From Vitis vinifera (lineage: Eukaryota > Streptophyta > Magnoliopsida > Vitales > Vitaceae): a stretch of DNA of 64,000 nucleotides. The notes under the pieces were generated by a model that made no database searches, was not told the DNA's origin, and saw only the letters and a program-made list of their open reading frames with translations. Shown piece after piece: positions 23,437-35,690 of this stretch. Every line of letters begins with the position of its first letter. The stretch's first letter is position 1. The stretch covers positions 17,121,501 to 17,185,500 of the forward strand of contig NC_081812.1 of NCBI RefSeq assembly GCF_030704535.1, read 5' to 3'. Made by a program: the position numbers and the translations under genes.

Positions 23437-25492
23437 TCAGAGGGAGTCTACCGCTGTCCTCTTGTAGGTGTACCACCTAGCAACCTGGAGATATACTCCC
23501 AAGTTGAACACACTCAAGGCAGCCAGAAGCCAGAAAAAGTAGTGAAGATGACCGTAATTCAAGTTGTCTGGTATCCACCCAGGCTTTCCACCCCTAGTGC
23601 TCACATCTGTAACAACGTTGACAAGCAGCGTACTCAAGTAGTTGCCAAGTGCAGCAGTTGTGAGGGAAAGAGCTGAGCACAGGCTCCTCATGGCATCGGG
23701 GGCCTGCTCATAGAAGAATTCCAACTGTCCAATGAAGGTGAAAACTTCTGCGCAACCTATGATGAAGTACTGTGGGACTTGCCAAAATATTGACATGGGG
23801 ATGTGCTTGAGCTCGTAGTAGTTGTGTTCCCTCACCATGCGCAGTCTCAGGAGCTCCAAAGTACCGGCAACCAACATGGCAAAGATGGAGATGACCAGGC
23901 CAATTGCTATCCGTTGAAGTTGGGTGAAACCGCTTTTGTGGCCTGTGAATTTCCTGGCAAAAGGTACGATCAAACGGTCATAGATGGGGACCCAGAAGAT
24001 CACGCTGATGGTGTCGAAGAGTGAGAGAGAGGCTGACGGAATCTGGAAGGAGCCGGTAATGTGAAGGTCCATAGTGTTGCCTTGGAGGACAAATAGGGTG
24101 CCCATCTGACTGTACACTGCCGAAAACACGATGCCAGTGGCCCAAATGGGCAGCAACCTTATTATTGATTTGAGTTCCTCAACCTGGGTCACAGTGCAGA
24201 GTCTCCAGGAATCTACTGATCCTTTTATCGCATCAATGTGTGTCTCCACGGCTGCCTTATCAAAGAAACTGAGAAAGGAAAAAACACTAGTTGATGGTGC
24301 CACAGCGATGAAAAATCATGTCTAATAAATTAGTGCAATTAATCAACTACCATCATTCACCAAGGAGAGAGCAAAAAAACAGTGAGTTGAGTACTTCACC
24401 TCACCTTAAGTGCTTTGTGTGATCAAGCTTGCGGCTTCCTGTGACAGCAGATTCACTGTCTGCAGTCTCATAGAGAAGACACTTATCAGCAGGCACCTCT
24501 ACTTGAAATTTCCTCAAGGATGCAACTATCACCTGGCAGATGCGTGTCAAGGGACTACCACCTGGCTTTTGGTTTCTGTACAATCGGGTGCCTGAGAAGA
24601 AACTCATAACAGCTATTCCCATGGCCACAGCAGGGATCCCAAAACCCCAACCCCAACCCACGTTGGTTTGTACCCATACCAGCACAGAAGAAGCAAGAAG
24701 GGCGCCAATGTTGATTGAAAAATAGAACCAATTGAAGAAAGAACTCTTGCTTTTCCTCTCAGTCTCATCAGAGTCATCAAATTGATCAGCGCCAAAGGAC
24801 GAGACACAAGGCTTAATCCCTCCAGTCCCCAGCGCTATCAGGTAAAGTCCTACAAAGAACACTGCAGTCTGTAACCCTGTTGGATAGCAAACGTTTTGTC
24901 CATCACAGAGTGGTTTCAGCCCATGCGCAGATGCTGACAGTGTTAACAATGTCATCCCCTGATGAAACAAGCTAAAGAGTTTTTAGATCTTCTAAGAAAA
25001 ATAAAAACATTTATCAAAATCCAACCAAAGTTTAAATGAATAACAAAACTCTGTTTCACCAAACTTACAAAGACATAGATGATGGAGAAACCAGCAATTG
25101 TCCAATATCTTCCCAAGTATGCATCTGCTAGAAAGGCTCCAAGGAGTGGAGTGACATAACATGTTCCAGACCAATTAGTAACATTATTGATAGCCACAAC
25201 ATTGCGCTGGTTCAGTTGAAATTTGAGATAATTGACTAGATTTGTGTTAATCCCATAGTATGCCAATCTCTCACAACATTCATTTCCTGTCAAAATTCAA
25301 AACATATATCATTCTAGGCTGTCTCGGCTTTTTCCATTGATCACGTTTCAAAGGAGTGAAGGATAGGATGTTTGAAAAGGCAATACCAAGGATATAGGGA
25401 CACGCTTTCCAGGTTCCTGTTTCCTTCTTGACTGCAGGATTGCTACGGAAATCAATTGTTCCATCTTTAGTGTAGATGTCTTCTTCTGCCAT
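23437..25492 (-). CDS. NPF8/PTR-type peptide transporter, tandem paralogue
   Basis: Four exons, 25492-25387, 25286-25069, 24958-24405 and 24268-23437, splice to 569 residues. Exons 1, 2 and 4 have exactly the lengths of the neighbouring PTR gene (106, 218, 832 bp) and exon 3 is 3 bp longer, so the pair arose by tandem duplication. [42 protein letters not shown] and the [22 protein letters not shown] stretch mark the PTR/NPF family of proton-coupled MFS transporters. Di- or tripeptide transport is inferred from PTR1/PTR5 resemblance. The start at [12 protein letters not shown] is the first ATG of the conserved N-terminus. A short 5'-UTR intron may lie at about 25662-25576. Differences from the first copy (for example QMGTLF for QMSTMF, and the sequence after NTMD) suggest some functional divergence. 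Confidence 0.92.
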
Positions 25493-28400
25493 GGTTGTTC
25501 ATAAACCAGAAAAATGCCTGCTCTGTTCAATGCATTTATGTTGTAAATTCGCCTTCAACTTCAACTGGTTGCCGCCTACAAGGATCAGTACACTGTATAT
25601 ATACAACAATAGTATCAGTGAAGTACGTGATCACATAAGAAGTTTGAAATATCAGCTGGTACCTTGAAGATTCACCTCCAATAGCATAAAGAACAAAAGA
25701 GAGCAATACTGTGCTCCCTTGTTGTTATCTCCTTGTGGATAGGAGCCTCCAGCAGAAGACAGCCCTCCTTCTATAGCACCTTGATATATGAAGAAGCCAA
25801 GATTAATGCAAAGATACCAACTCATAAACAACATTGAATGAGGTACATGGGTCTAGTTCCTTGCCTGATTCCTAATTAATATATATGTTGGCCGAAGTCT
25901 GAAGCCCATGCCAACAGTGGGAAGCCCAAGTGTGGAGTTGGATTCATTCCCCGTGCATGGCACACGATTCAATTTGGACTTAAATGCATTGCTGTAGTGG
26001 TGTCACTTTTGATGGTAAGGCTGTGATGTCCAAAGATCAGAGATTAATAAGATAAATGTCATTAAATGAACATTAAAGACCATCCCCATATGCTATATTT
26101 ATGTTAGCCATGTTCAAACTCTCTCCCTTTTGGCACGCTTTCCTAGGAGGAGGAGTTGCTATCTTTCAAACACAATCAAACGTCTTCTTTTATGTTTGGT
26201 GTAGTCTTTGTAGCAGTGTGGAGAAGTCAGAGTTCAGGAAGGCACTACCTTTAGTGGGCTCGTTTGTGGACAATATTTAATTGGATTAAGAGCTGCCATA
26301 GCCCTCAGTACGGGCTTGAATCTGACTGGAATTGCTTTGGACTGCAGTAATGGCTTTGGGTGGGTTTGCCTTGGGCCCTCGTAAGTGACCCTAAACCACA
26401 AAACCACGGTTATTAATTATTACAGGAAGAAAATGTCTTTTCGAATGGTTAAAATGTCCTCGATAGTTTATCTACAAATATAATCCTATAAAGACATATA
26501 AAGATTGAGAGCTTATAAGTGGCATTAGTTGTGGTGTCTGAGGTGGGGTTCGGGGAGGTGGGTTGAAGCCAGCAACTAATGAGAAAAATTGCGAGCATGT
26601 GCCAGCATGGGCCTCAACTTCACCATGGGAAGCAGTGTAGGGCCTGGGCACATTCACCATTCACCCTGTCACACTCTTACCAAAATGATTCCCACCTTGA
26701 ACTTAGAAAATTCTTCCCACCTCTTTAGTTAGTTTGTACATAACTTGTTTGTAGAGTATTTTAATAATTTCATACAAAATATTATAACTAGTTTATACAT
26801 TGAATATTTTAAAATTGTAAGGAACCATCAAGTCTATCATACTATACTTAAACCATGCATTGACTTATGGAATATTTTGTACAATATCATTAATTCCTTC
26901 ACACTTGGAAATGCACTATTAGAGAGTATGTCAATAATGAAAGTCTCTAACTAATCATTAAGTACCATAAGCTCTCTTGCACAAAACTTTTGTGGATAAA
27001 ATAGAGTTAAACAAATTAGTTTTTGCTCATCAAAGGCAATGAATAAATTATTAGGATTTAGACGAACTACACAAAGAAGCACCTGAGTGTTTATTTTAGT
27101 GAAAATATATTAAACTCTTAAAGTTGCTTACTTATAACAACGTAGAATAACTACACTTAATAATGTTACAAATTTAATTTGTAATTTCGTAAGTTTTATG
27201 TCGTAGTCTCTTTCAAGTTGAAAATGTATCATCCATATTCAAAATATCAATTTATTTATTTTTACCAAAACAAGAAAATTGATCAAGAATTCCAACTAAA
27301 TGTCCTAATTTTTCATTTGTAATGCTTGTACTAATTCATCTTTAATTCTTAATATAGCTTGCATCAAATATAAACAAAATGCAAAGTTAAATGATTCTAT
27401 TGATTCTAACAAGTTAATTAATTGATATCTTTGTTTAGAATTTGAATGTTCATATACATTTTTTTATTTTTTATTTTTTTTTAGAATCAAAACTGCAGCT
27501 CATAGTTTTATAAATAAAATAAAATAAAAGCGGCTAGTAAAGGGAAAAAAAAACCTCATCTTCTAGTTGCATTTGTAAAAGAGAAATAATTTTTTTTATT
27601 TATAAAACTTAAATGTTTTAATCATTAATATTATTAAACATAAAAATAAATTTCATTGTTTTAAATATAACATATTGGAATGTGATATAATTTTTATTTT
27701 AAACATTAAAAATAATTTACATTTTATATTTATATTTTATTTATTTATTTTACAAATTAAATATAAATATAATATAACATATCTCATTAGATATGCTACC
27801 TTAAAATATTACGTTTATAACATATGTATATCTTAAGATATCATATCCCTTTGGAAATCATATTCAATGATATAAATTTCAGATATATATATATATATAT
27901 ATATAATATCCTAAGAAAGATTAACATAATGAAAAAAATAAAATGGTCTATTATAAAAGAGAGCCCACAAGAAAAAATAAAAAATAAAAACACTTATTTC
28001 AAACTTCTTGTTTTTATAATGAAAAAATGGTCTAAGTTATTTTAAAAACACCGATTTCAAAATGGGTTGTTGTTTATGACATAAGGAAAAAAATGGTCTA
28101 TTAGTTTGGTTATGCACATGTTATGTAGCAATGTTGGACATCAAACTTGTTCTCTTTTATAATGAAAAAATGCTCTAAATAATCATGCGAAGTATTTAAT
28201 CAAAAGGATTTTATTGTTTTGATGAAGAAATACATTAGTTATTAACTATGCCCCTTACCAAGTTCATGAATTATTTATCTCAAATTCTAAAGAAGGGGTT
28301 GAAATCCAAAAATATATTCGAATTTTTAATAATACTTTAATTTGCTTTCACACCTTTCAATATTAAATATAATAAAAACCGTAAAAGAAATTAACAATGA

Positions 28401-28522
28401 TGTATTTATATTTTGAGTTCAAGGTCAAGTATATCATTATATTAATGAATTTGTTACTGTCAGATAATTATTCTTTATATTTATAACCGTGCTTTTATGA
28501 TATAGAACACAAATTAAAAAAT
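25493..28522. other. Intergenic DNA upstream of the second PTR gene
   Basis: 25493-25860 probably holds promoter and leader of the transporter. The remainder shows no recognisable gene. 27440-28500 is extremely AT-rich, with an (AT)n microsatellite at about 27881-27906. Short imperfect repeats containing aaaatggtctatta or aaaatggtctaa recur at about 27940-28110. Confidence 0.5.
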
Positions 28523-28735
28523 GAGTTTAATACATTTTACCCCCTCAACCTATCCCGTGTTTTGCACGCTACCCCTTTAAGTTTAAAATCAAACACATTA
28601 CACCCTAAGCTTTTTAAATTGTAACACTTTGCCTTCTTCGTTGGATGGTGTTAGCTTAAGTGGACGGAAGTGTTATGTGTTATACACGTGATTGACCAAT
28701 AAAGGGTAGGTTTGTAAATTCCTAAACCCAAAAAG
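28523..28735 (+). repeat. Left TIR of the Mutator-like element
   Basis: About 213 bp. It pairs with 29457-29665 in inverted orientation, for example gttggatggtgttagcttaa against the complement of ttaaactagcaccatccaac. Confidence 0.85.
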
Positions 28736-29456
28736 TCATTCCTCCCTTAATCTTCGTTTTTGTTCAAGTCTATATAATACATTACAACCCTAACCTTGTT
28801 TGACTGTTGAGAAAATGCAAAAATAAAAGGAATCAAGGTTCTTAAATTTGATCATCCATAAACCTCACTACAACTAGTCGACATAGTTGAGTAGAGATTT
28901 CAATTTCCTTCTAGAAACCAGATCAAAGAAAACCCATAACAACCCAAAATTCTAATCTCTTCTTTTTTCTTCCACTTTCTCTGCAATTAAATAACAATAT
29001 ATAAAGTCAAACCACCCAAATCCCACATTTCATTGAGCATTTCACACATAAAAACAATTCCGTCCAAATGGATACCCTTCAAAATCAACCTAAAAACCAA
29101 AAACAAAAAAATAAAAAATAAAAAGGTCATTCCAATAATCACATCGGAAAATGCTCATCTACAAACCCCCAAAATTCAAAACTTCAAACTCCCTTAGTTT
29201 CTTCTTCAAAGATGGAAGATTTATGATGCCTAAGAAAAAAAAATGTATGATTAGGGTTTGAAGATTGGAGTAAGAAGGAGGAGATGGTAATAAGATAAAG
29301 ACAAAATGTTGAAACTGCTAACCACCTATAAAAGGGGGAAAATGCTAAAAATTGCACCCCAAATAGGGTTCGCGCTACAATTTGTTGCAGACGAAAACGA
29401 AAATGAAGACTAAGGGAAAAAGAGCTATTTGAGGATTTTTTGGGTTTTTGGGCCTT

Positions 29457-29665
29457 TTTGGGTTTGAGACTTTACAAATCTATCATTCATTGGTCAATCA
29501 TGTATACAACACGTAAGATTTTCATCCACTTAAACTAGCACCATCCAACAAAAAATGTAGAGTGCTACAATTTAAGAAGCTTGAGGTGCAATGTGTTCGA
29601 TTTTAACCTAAATGAACAATATGCAAAATACAGGATAGGTTGAGGGGGTAAAGTGTATTATACCC
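29457..29665 (-). repeat. Right TIR of the Mutator-like element
   Basis: The inverted partner of 28523-28735. The arms show scattered point differences and a few small indels, indicating an old insertion. Confidence 0.85.
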
Positions 29666-29805
29666 TTAAAAAATCCATTACATGTTTCAAATAAAATTAT
29701 TAATCTATCTTACAAAAAATAATTGTTGTATTAAAAATTATGCCATATAGTAAATGCTTTTGAACCTTAAAAAATAAACCTAATTTAGAAAGTTATAAGA
29801 TTTGT

Positions 29806-29926
29806 ATAAGATTAGATGTTGGATTAAATTAAATAGTTTATAATGCTCTCTTAGTGTCACAAGTATAAGATCAGATGTTGGATTAAATCAAATTAAGAGT
29901 TTATAACGCTCCCGTAGTGTCACAAA
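29806..29926. repeat. About 60-bp tandem duplication
   Basis: ataagattagatgttggatt...gctctcttagtgtcacaa (29806) is followed directly by ataagatcagatgttggatt...gctcccgtagtgtcacaa (29865). Confidence 0.8.
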
Positions 29927-31072
29927 TAGCTATAATATAACTTTTTATGATTAACTTTGTGAGTATCAATTAACGTTGTGGGTATTCATTACAAATAACT
30001 ATAAATGAGTTTGATTTTATTTCTAGAGGGTACATGTACATAGCTACAGCATGAAATTAATGAGCATATATATCCTTGGGGAAGATGTTGACCATGATTT
30101 GATCACTGTCTTTTGATCTCTTTAGACTCGAAATGACGGCACTCATATGTACCTCTTTCCTCATGACCCTACATGCATAATGAGAGCAGATGAAATATTA
30201 AAAAGGATGAATTAGAGAGCTAGTGAGGGAGTTGTTGCCACTCACCCACCGTCAGTTTAATCTTTGCGTTCAAACAAATCATAATGTCTTGCTGGGCTAC
30301 CATCTGATGCTTGACATGAAAACCATTTCTCAACCATTTTCATTTTCCTTCTTAAGCCTCCTTGCTTATGCCTATAACATCACATACTGTTCATTCCATG
30401 ACACCCAGGCCTATCGAAATATTGGAAATACATTACTTATTAATCTTCATCTTTTTGGGCCATGGAAAAGTGGGACCCGCTTGTCCATCTCATATCTACT
30501 CACTAAATGTTCTAATCTAAATATCAAAGTATCTTTATAACAAAAAATGATTAATCCTCAAAACATATGTACGTTATAATATGGCTTTGTTGAGACTCCT
30601 AGCCAGGTTTTGAATTGGTAAATTTACCCTCCTCTGGTGTCGCATAGGGATGTGTTCCTCCGCAGAAGCTTCATTGCACTTACGTGCATGCAAAAGAAAA
30701 AGGGTACTCAATTCGAAACGTGGGAAATTAATAGATTAAAATCGAAAGTACTTACAAAGTTCTCCATGGTTTTTGACCATGGTTTTTAAGCAAGTGAACC
30801 CTAATTAAGCTTAACCAATTCAAGCTAACAAAGGCAACTTAAATTTAATTGAACCTATGGGTCACATCCAACATTCTCTAGAAGAACTGCAATGAGTTGG
30901 CCGTCTGTTCTGACTCAACCTGCTCGAGTTTAGCTGGGTTAGTAAATGTTTCAAGCACTGGTGGTGACCGCTGAGAGTGCGACAAGATGGATGGGATAAG
31001 ATGCCTTCAATCTTAACATATATTGGTATACCAAGACAAATTAATTTTGAAGCTTTTTGAAACAAAACGCCA

Positions 31073-31079
31073 ACCAACT
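31073..31079 (+). promoter_or_regulatory. Candidate secondary-wall MYB element (SMRE)
   Basis: ACCAACT fits the SMRE consensus ACC(A/T)A(A/C)(T/C) bound by MYB46/MYB83-type regulators. It lies about 300 bp before the laccase start. The match is short, so it is suggestive only. Confidence 0.35.
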
Positions 31080-31249
31080 AAAATTCTGATTAAGGCTGTG
31101 TTGAAAAAAAGATGGCATTAGGATTTTAATAACTTTACTTCCAAAACTTCAATGGCCCATAGAGCATGTACTTTATGTAACATACAAGAAATGATGAATT
31201 GTTTAAACCTTATGGTTAACAAATCTTATTTCTGAAGAATCCCTCATTC

Positions 31250-31256
31250 ACCTAAC
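31250..31256 (+). promoter_or_regulatory. Candidate secondary-wall MYB element (SMRE), proximal
   Basis: ACCTAAC fits the SMRE/AC-element consensus, 119 bp before the laccase start codon. This is a plausible position for a lignin-gene promoter element. Confidence 0.4.
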
Positions 31257-31374
31257 CAAGTAAAACGACATGGTAGCAATGACCCCTTTAAAAGAGTGCA
31301 TTGGCTGGTCATACATAGTACAACAAGCCAGAAGAATTAAGACAAAGCAGAGAGAGAGAAAGAGAAAGATTGAG

Positions 31375-34263
31375 ATGAAGTACTCTTGGGTTCGCGTTCT
31401 GGTTCTTGTGGCTTGCCTGTTACCAGCATTAGTCGAGTGCAGGGTTCGGCAATACACATTTAATGTAAGTATATTGTTGATTGTTGATTGTTGAAGAACA
31501 CATGCCTAGCTAGTTGTTGCATAGAGAGCTATTAATGGGGCTCAGGCCGTAATGCACTTAAGTTTTAAGTGCTTTTTAGGGTCATGAATAGGGCTTGCCC
31601 CACAGGCAAAAGTTGCATGTCCTTTCACATAAATCATTCTTTGGAGATACTACATTTGTTTTCCTTCATATGCAATTAAAGCTTTTGCCGGATAAAATTT
31701 ATATCCATCTACTAATGACAACCGCCGATCTCTCACCATTTTCATTTCCATAGGCCTACAAAAACTGCTTAATCAATTTTCTTTCTCGTTATTATTATGA
31801 TGAATAATAGTACATCTACGTACTATTACTCATACTATGATCAGCATAAAACACCATTACTAGGAAGGACTTATTCTTAATAATGTACCACGAAACCATT
31901 AAACTCCTGCTTGTAACTTTTAGTGGATGAGACAAATTCGTTGATTAATTAATGAAGTAGCCTCTTGTTGTTATTATACTTACGCACATTAGTCAAGAAG
32001 GTTGGTGCAAGCTGCAAACAAAATGATTTTTGTTTTGAAAAAGCTTGTGAAAGACATGGAAGGTCCACCCACAAAAATAATATTGAAATAACAGGGGGGA
32101 TTTATTTACTGGAAGACAACATATATGCGCCAATTTATTGACAGAGTGATAAAATGGGGTTTTGGTGGGGGTGTGGGTAACTTGGGCAGGTGGTGTTGAA
32201 GAATACAAATAGACTATGCGCTAGCAAGCCCATTGTCACCGTGAATGGACGGTTCCCGGGGCCCACTCTCTATGTCAGGGAAGACGACACAGTGCTTGTC
32301 AGGGTTGTCAACCACGTCAAATACAATGTTTCCATCCATTGGTGAGGATCCAAATTCCACTATACTTGTAAATTTGTCCCTAACTTGGCTTTGAAATATA
32401 CGAGGACTCGTATCACTTATATGTTGCAGTTCTGTTTGTTTGACAACTGAAGTGAAAGATAATTATAATTGGGTAAAATTAATTGTGGCAGGCATGGTAT
32501 AAGGCAACTGAGAACGGGGTGGTCGGACGGGCCAGCATACATCACCCAGTGCCCAATCCAGACAGGGCAAAGCTATTTATACAACTTCACCGTTACTGGC
32601 CAACGGGGCACACTTCTTTGGCATGCGCATGTCCTTTGGCTAAGGGCAACTGTCCATGGTGCCATCGTTATCTTGCCTAAGCGAGGGGTGCCCTATCCTT
32701 TTCCAAAACCCCATAAGGAGGTTGTTGTCATATTAGGTGCGCTCAAACTGTGATCCAACTTGTTTTAGGAATGAAGTTTTGTAGTGATTTTGATTCATGG
32801 AGAATGATGTCTTGGGTTTTAATTTAATTAATTTGGATATCTGAGCTGCAGGTGAGTGGTGGAAATCAGATGTCGAGGCTGTGATCAATCAAGCTCTTAG
32901 CTCCGGTTTGGCTCCCAATGTTTCGGATGCTCACACCATTAACGGCCATCCAGGCCCTGTCTCCAATTGTCCTTCACAGGGTACGTGTATGTACATGCAT
33001 GATCATGCATGGAAGCTACCTACCTAAAAGTTTTGCTACCCAAATTCAATAAAACACCCAGTCTGAAATTTTTTTGGAACTCTATGTCGATCGTTTGCAG
33101 GCGGCTTTTCATTGCAAGTCGAGGCCGGAAAAACCTACCTACTCCGAATCATTAACGCTGCACTCAATGAAGAACTCTTCTTCAAGATTGCTGGACATCA
33201 ACTCTCTGTCGTAGAAGTGGACGCCGTCTACACAAAGCCATTCAAGATCGACACTCTTGTTATTGCCCCTGGCCAAACCACAAATGCTCTTATCACAGCA
33301 GATCAAAGCTCTGGCAAGTACTTGATGGCCGCCTCCCCTTTCATGGACTCCCCCATCGCAGTAGATAACCTTACTGCAACAGCAACTCTGCACTACTCCG
33401 GCACACTTGCGAGTTCCCCCACCAGTCTTACTAGCCCACCTCCACCAAATGCAACTGCAGTTGCTAACAAGTTCGTAAACTCTCTCCGAAGCCTTAATTC
33501 CAAAAAGTACCCAGCCAAAGTTCCATTAACCGTGGATCACTCCCTTTTCATCACGGTGGGGCTAGGAATTAACCCTTGTGCTACCTGCGTCGCCGGTAAT
33601 GGAAGCCGGGCAGTGGCTAGTATGAATAATGTCACGTTTGTGATGCCAACTACAGCCATTCTTCAAGCACACTACTTCAACATAAGCGGTGTGTACACCA
33701 CCGACTTCCCAGCTAACCCACCCGTGGCTTTTAATTACACTGGCTCGCCCGCAAACTTGCAGACCACGAATGGGACAAAGGTTTATAGGGTACCTTACAA
33801 CTCTACGGTTCAAGTAGTTTTACAAGATACTGGGATCATCGCCACTGAGAACCATCCAGTCCATCTACATGGGTTCAACTTCTTCGCTGTGGGCAAAGGA
33901 CTGGGAAATTACAACCCAAAGACGGATCCTCAAAACTTTAATCTCATTGATCCTGTTGAGCGGAACACTATTGGAGTACCATCCGGTGGGTGGACAGCTA
34001 TCAGATTTCTAGCAGATAATCCAGGTATATACTTTTTGACGCATCTTCAATTAGGGCCTAATTTCAAATTTCATTACAAATTTTTCTCCATGAATTAAGG
34101 TCCCCTAATTACATTTAATTTGTAATACGCAGGAGTTTGGTTCATGCATTGCCACTTGGAAGTGCATACAACCTGGGGACTGAAGATGGCATTCTTGGTG
34201 GACAACGGCAAAGGCCCCAACCAGTCCATTATACCCCCTCCAAGTGATCTTCCCAAATGTTAA
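31375..34263 (+). CDS. Secreted laccase, lignin-type (LAC4-like)
   Basis: Six exons (31375-31464, 32190-32341, 32492-32736, 32852-32980, 33101-34024, 34133-34263) splice in frame to 556 residues, with the classic plant laccase structure. Residues 1 to about 22 form a signal peptide (hydrophobic [17 protein letters not shown]), so the enzyme is apoplastic. The four copper-ligand motifs are intact: HWHG (80-83, across intron 2), WHAH (124-127), HPVHLHG (about 457-463) and HCHLEVH (519-525). The axial residue near the type-1 copper is Leu (530). Several NxT/S glycosylation sites are present. Laccases oxidise monolignols with O2 during lignin polymerisation. Resemblance is to Arabidopsis LAC4 and relatives, and the exact orthologue is not resolved. 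A miR397 complementary site lies in exon 5 (33150-33170). Confidence 0.95.
33150..33170 (+). promoter_or_regulatory. miR397 target site in laccase exon 5
   Basis: cattaacgctgcactcaatga is complementary to the conserved plant miR397 (UCAUUGAGUGCAGCGUUGAUG) at 20 of 21 positions. The one difference, T for C, forms a G:U wobble. It overlaps the codons for residues 222-229 (IINAALNE), the position of validated miR397 sites in other laccases. Post-transcriptional cleavage is therefore likely. Confidence 0.85.
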
Positions 34264-35690
34264 TTTACATCCCAAACAACAGCTAATTATACATACAAGT
34301 AGAGTGGAATTTTCCCCGTGAAGAGTGGATGAGACAGGAAAAAGTTCCACGCAGATGAAGAAAAGGAGAGTTTTATTGTTTCTTGAGTAAAACACGAGAA
34401 TTTGCTCAAGCATGCTTCAATAAGCGCTAGCATTTTAGTTATGGGAAATTGGGAATAATACTCAAATTTTTCAGGGTCACGTGTGTTGGAATCTGAATAA
34501 TATATGTATAAGTTTTGATTGTATGTGTTTATGTAAGTTCCCAAGGTTCTTCAAATCCACGTACTTATTTAATAGGAACCATTTGATTGCTGAATCCATT
34601 CTACAAATTTCTAAGGCAGTATCATTTTATTTTCTTTATAAATTCAGTAATATATAGTGCAACCTTTTATGAAATCAAGACCATTATCCAGATCAGACAC
34701 TTGAATCATTTGAGACACGAAATTAAAGCGCCACGCCACCTCCCACCTGCTTTTACGCATTTATTTTACTTTTTGGTGGGCCAGCGCGAGGCCCAAACGT
34801 ATGCGGGCTTTACTCAAGAGTGGGCCAAAAAGTTGGTGGTGGATCCTAGTGAGGCACGCCCCAAGGCGGTAAACCGAGCTTTGGAACACTGAGCTCTCAT
34901 TGGTGCTTATGATTGCGTGGTGTCATTTTACCATCTGATTTTCTGGGCAGTACCAGTGTTTCTCTTAGCTTTTGATTGGTTGTTGAGAAAACTCAGGAGA
35001 AAAATTCTAAACAATGGGTCAACCATGCCAAACGGCTTGCAATGGGTTCTACTGGGCAGATGGTTTATTTGATTGATTCCTCTTGCCTAAACAATCAATA
35101 GTATCAAATTCAAAATGCTGAACTCTACCTGCTTAAAGAAAGATTTAAAGCATTCTTTGTTTACTTTCCCTTCCTATCTTTTTTTTTTTTCATCAACCAA
35201 ACAATGATTTAGACTTTTTATTTCTAATGGGCAGCCTCATCTGCAGTGCTAGACATTTAACTGTGTTTTTCCTCTGGCTCAATAATGCAGCTCAGTAACA
35301 TTTTTAGAAGGAAAGAGAACCATTAAGAGTGTTTTGAGCTGTACTTTACAGCCCTATGTGTAGGCCAGGCCTAAAGTGAATTGTCCCATTTTTTTATCCT
35401 CCCTAATTGTTACAAATTTTACATTTTAGAATTAATAATGGTTAATTTTTTATAATATATGTTCTGTGTAAATAAATAAAACAATGGGGCTTCTATGGAC
35501 GTGTGCTTCAACCATATTGTTCTGCTAATTACAGATTGTCCTTTTCAAAATTTCTGCAGCATCTCTTCTGTCTCTCTCTCTCATAATTGGGGAACTTTTG
35601 CTAGTCACAGCCCCTGCAAATACCAAACCCTCCAATCACGACTCAACCCTTGTGTCTCTGTACTCATTCCTAGCACTGTTTGTAGGTCTC
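34264..35690. other. Laccase 3' UTR and intergenic DNA
   Basis: The first ~300 bp after the stop probably form the 3' UTR. Beyond it no gene is recognised; a 101-codon plus frame at 34587-34892 lacks family signals. Confidence 0.5.

Larger units (their letters stand above)
28523..29665. mobile_element. Mutator-like element with long TIRs and 9-bp target duplication
   Basis: The left end (GAGTTTAATACATTTTACCC) and the reverse complement of the right end (GGGTATAATACACTTTACCC) start an inverted repeat of about 210 bp (28523-28735 and 29457-29665). It contains TTACCCCCTCAACCTATCC in both arms. The element is flanked by the 9-bp direct repeat ttaaaaaat (28514-28522 and 29666-29674), the size made by Mutator-like transposases. 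The interior of about 720 bp has no transposase and no long frame, so the copy is non-autonomous. The flanking repeat is A-rich, so its match alone is weak evidence, but it sits exactly at the TIR ends. Confidence 0.85.
29927..31374. other. Intergenic DNA and laccase promoter
   Basis: No gene is recognised. A 105-codon plus frame at 30223-30540 shows no family similarity. The last 300 bp precede the laccase and hold MYB-type elements (listed separately). Confidence 0.5.
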
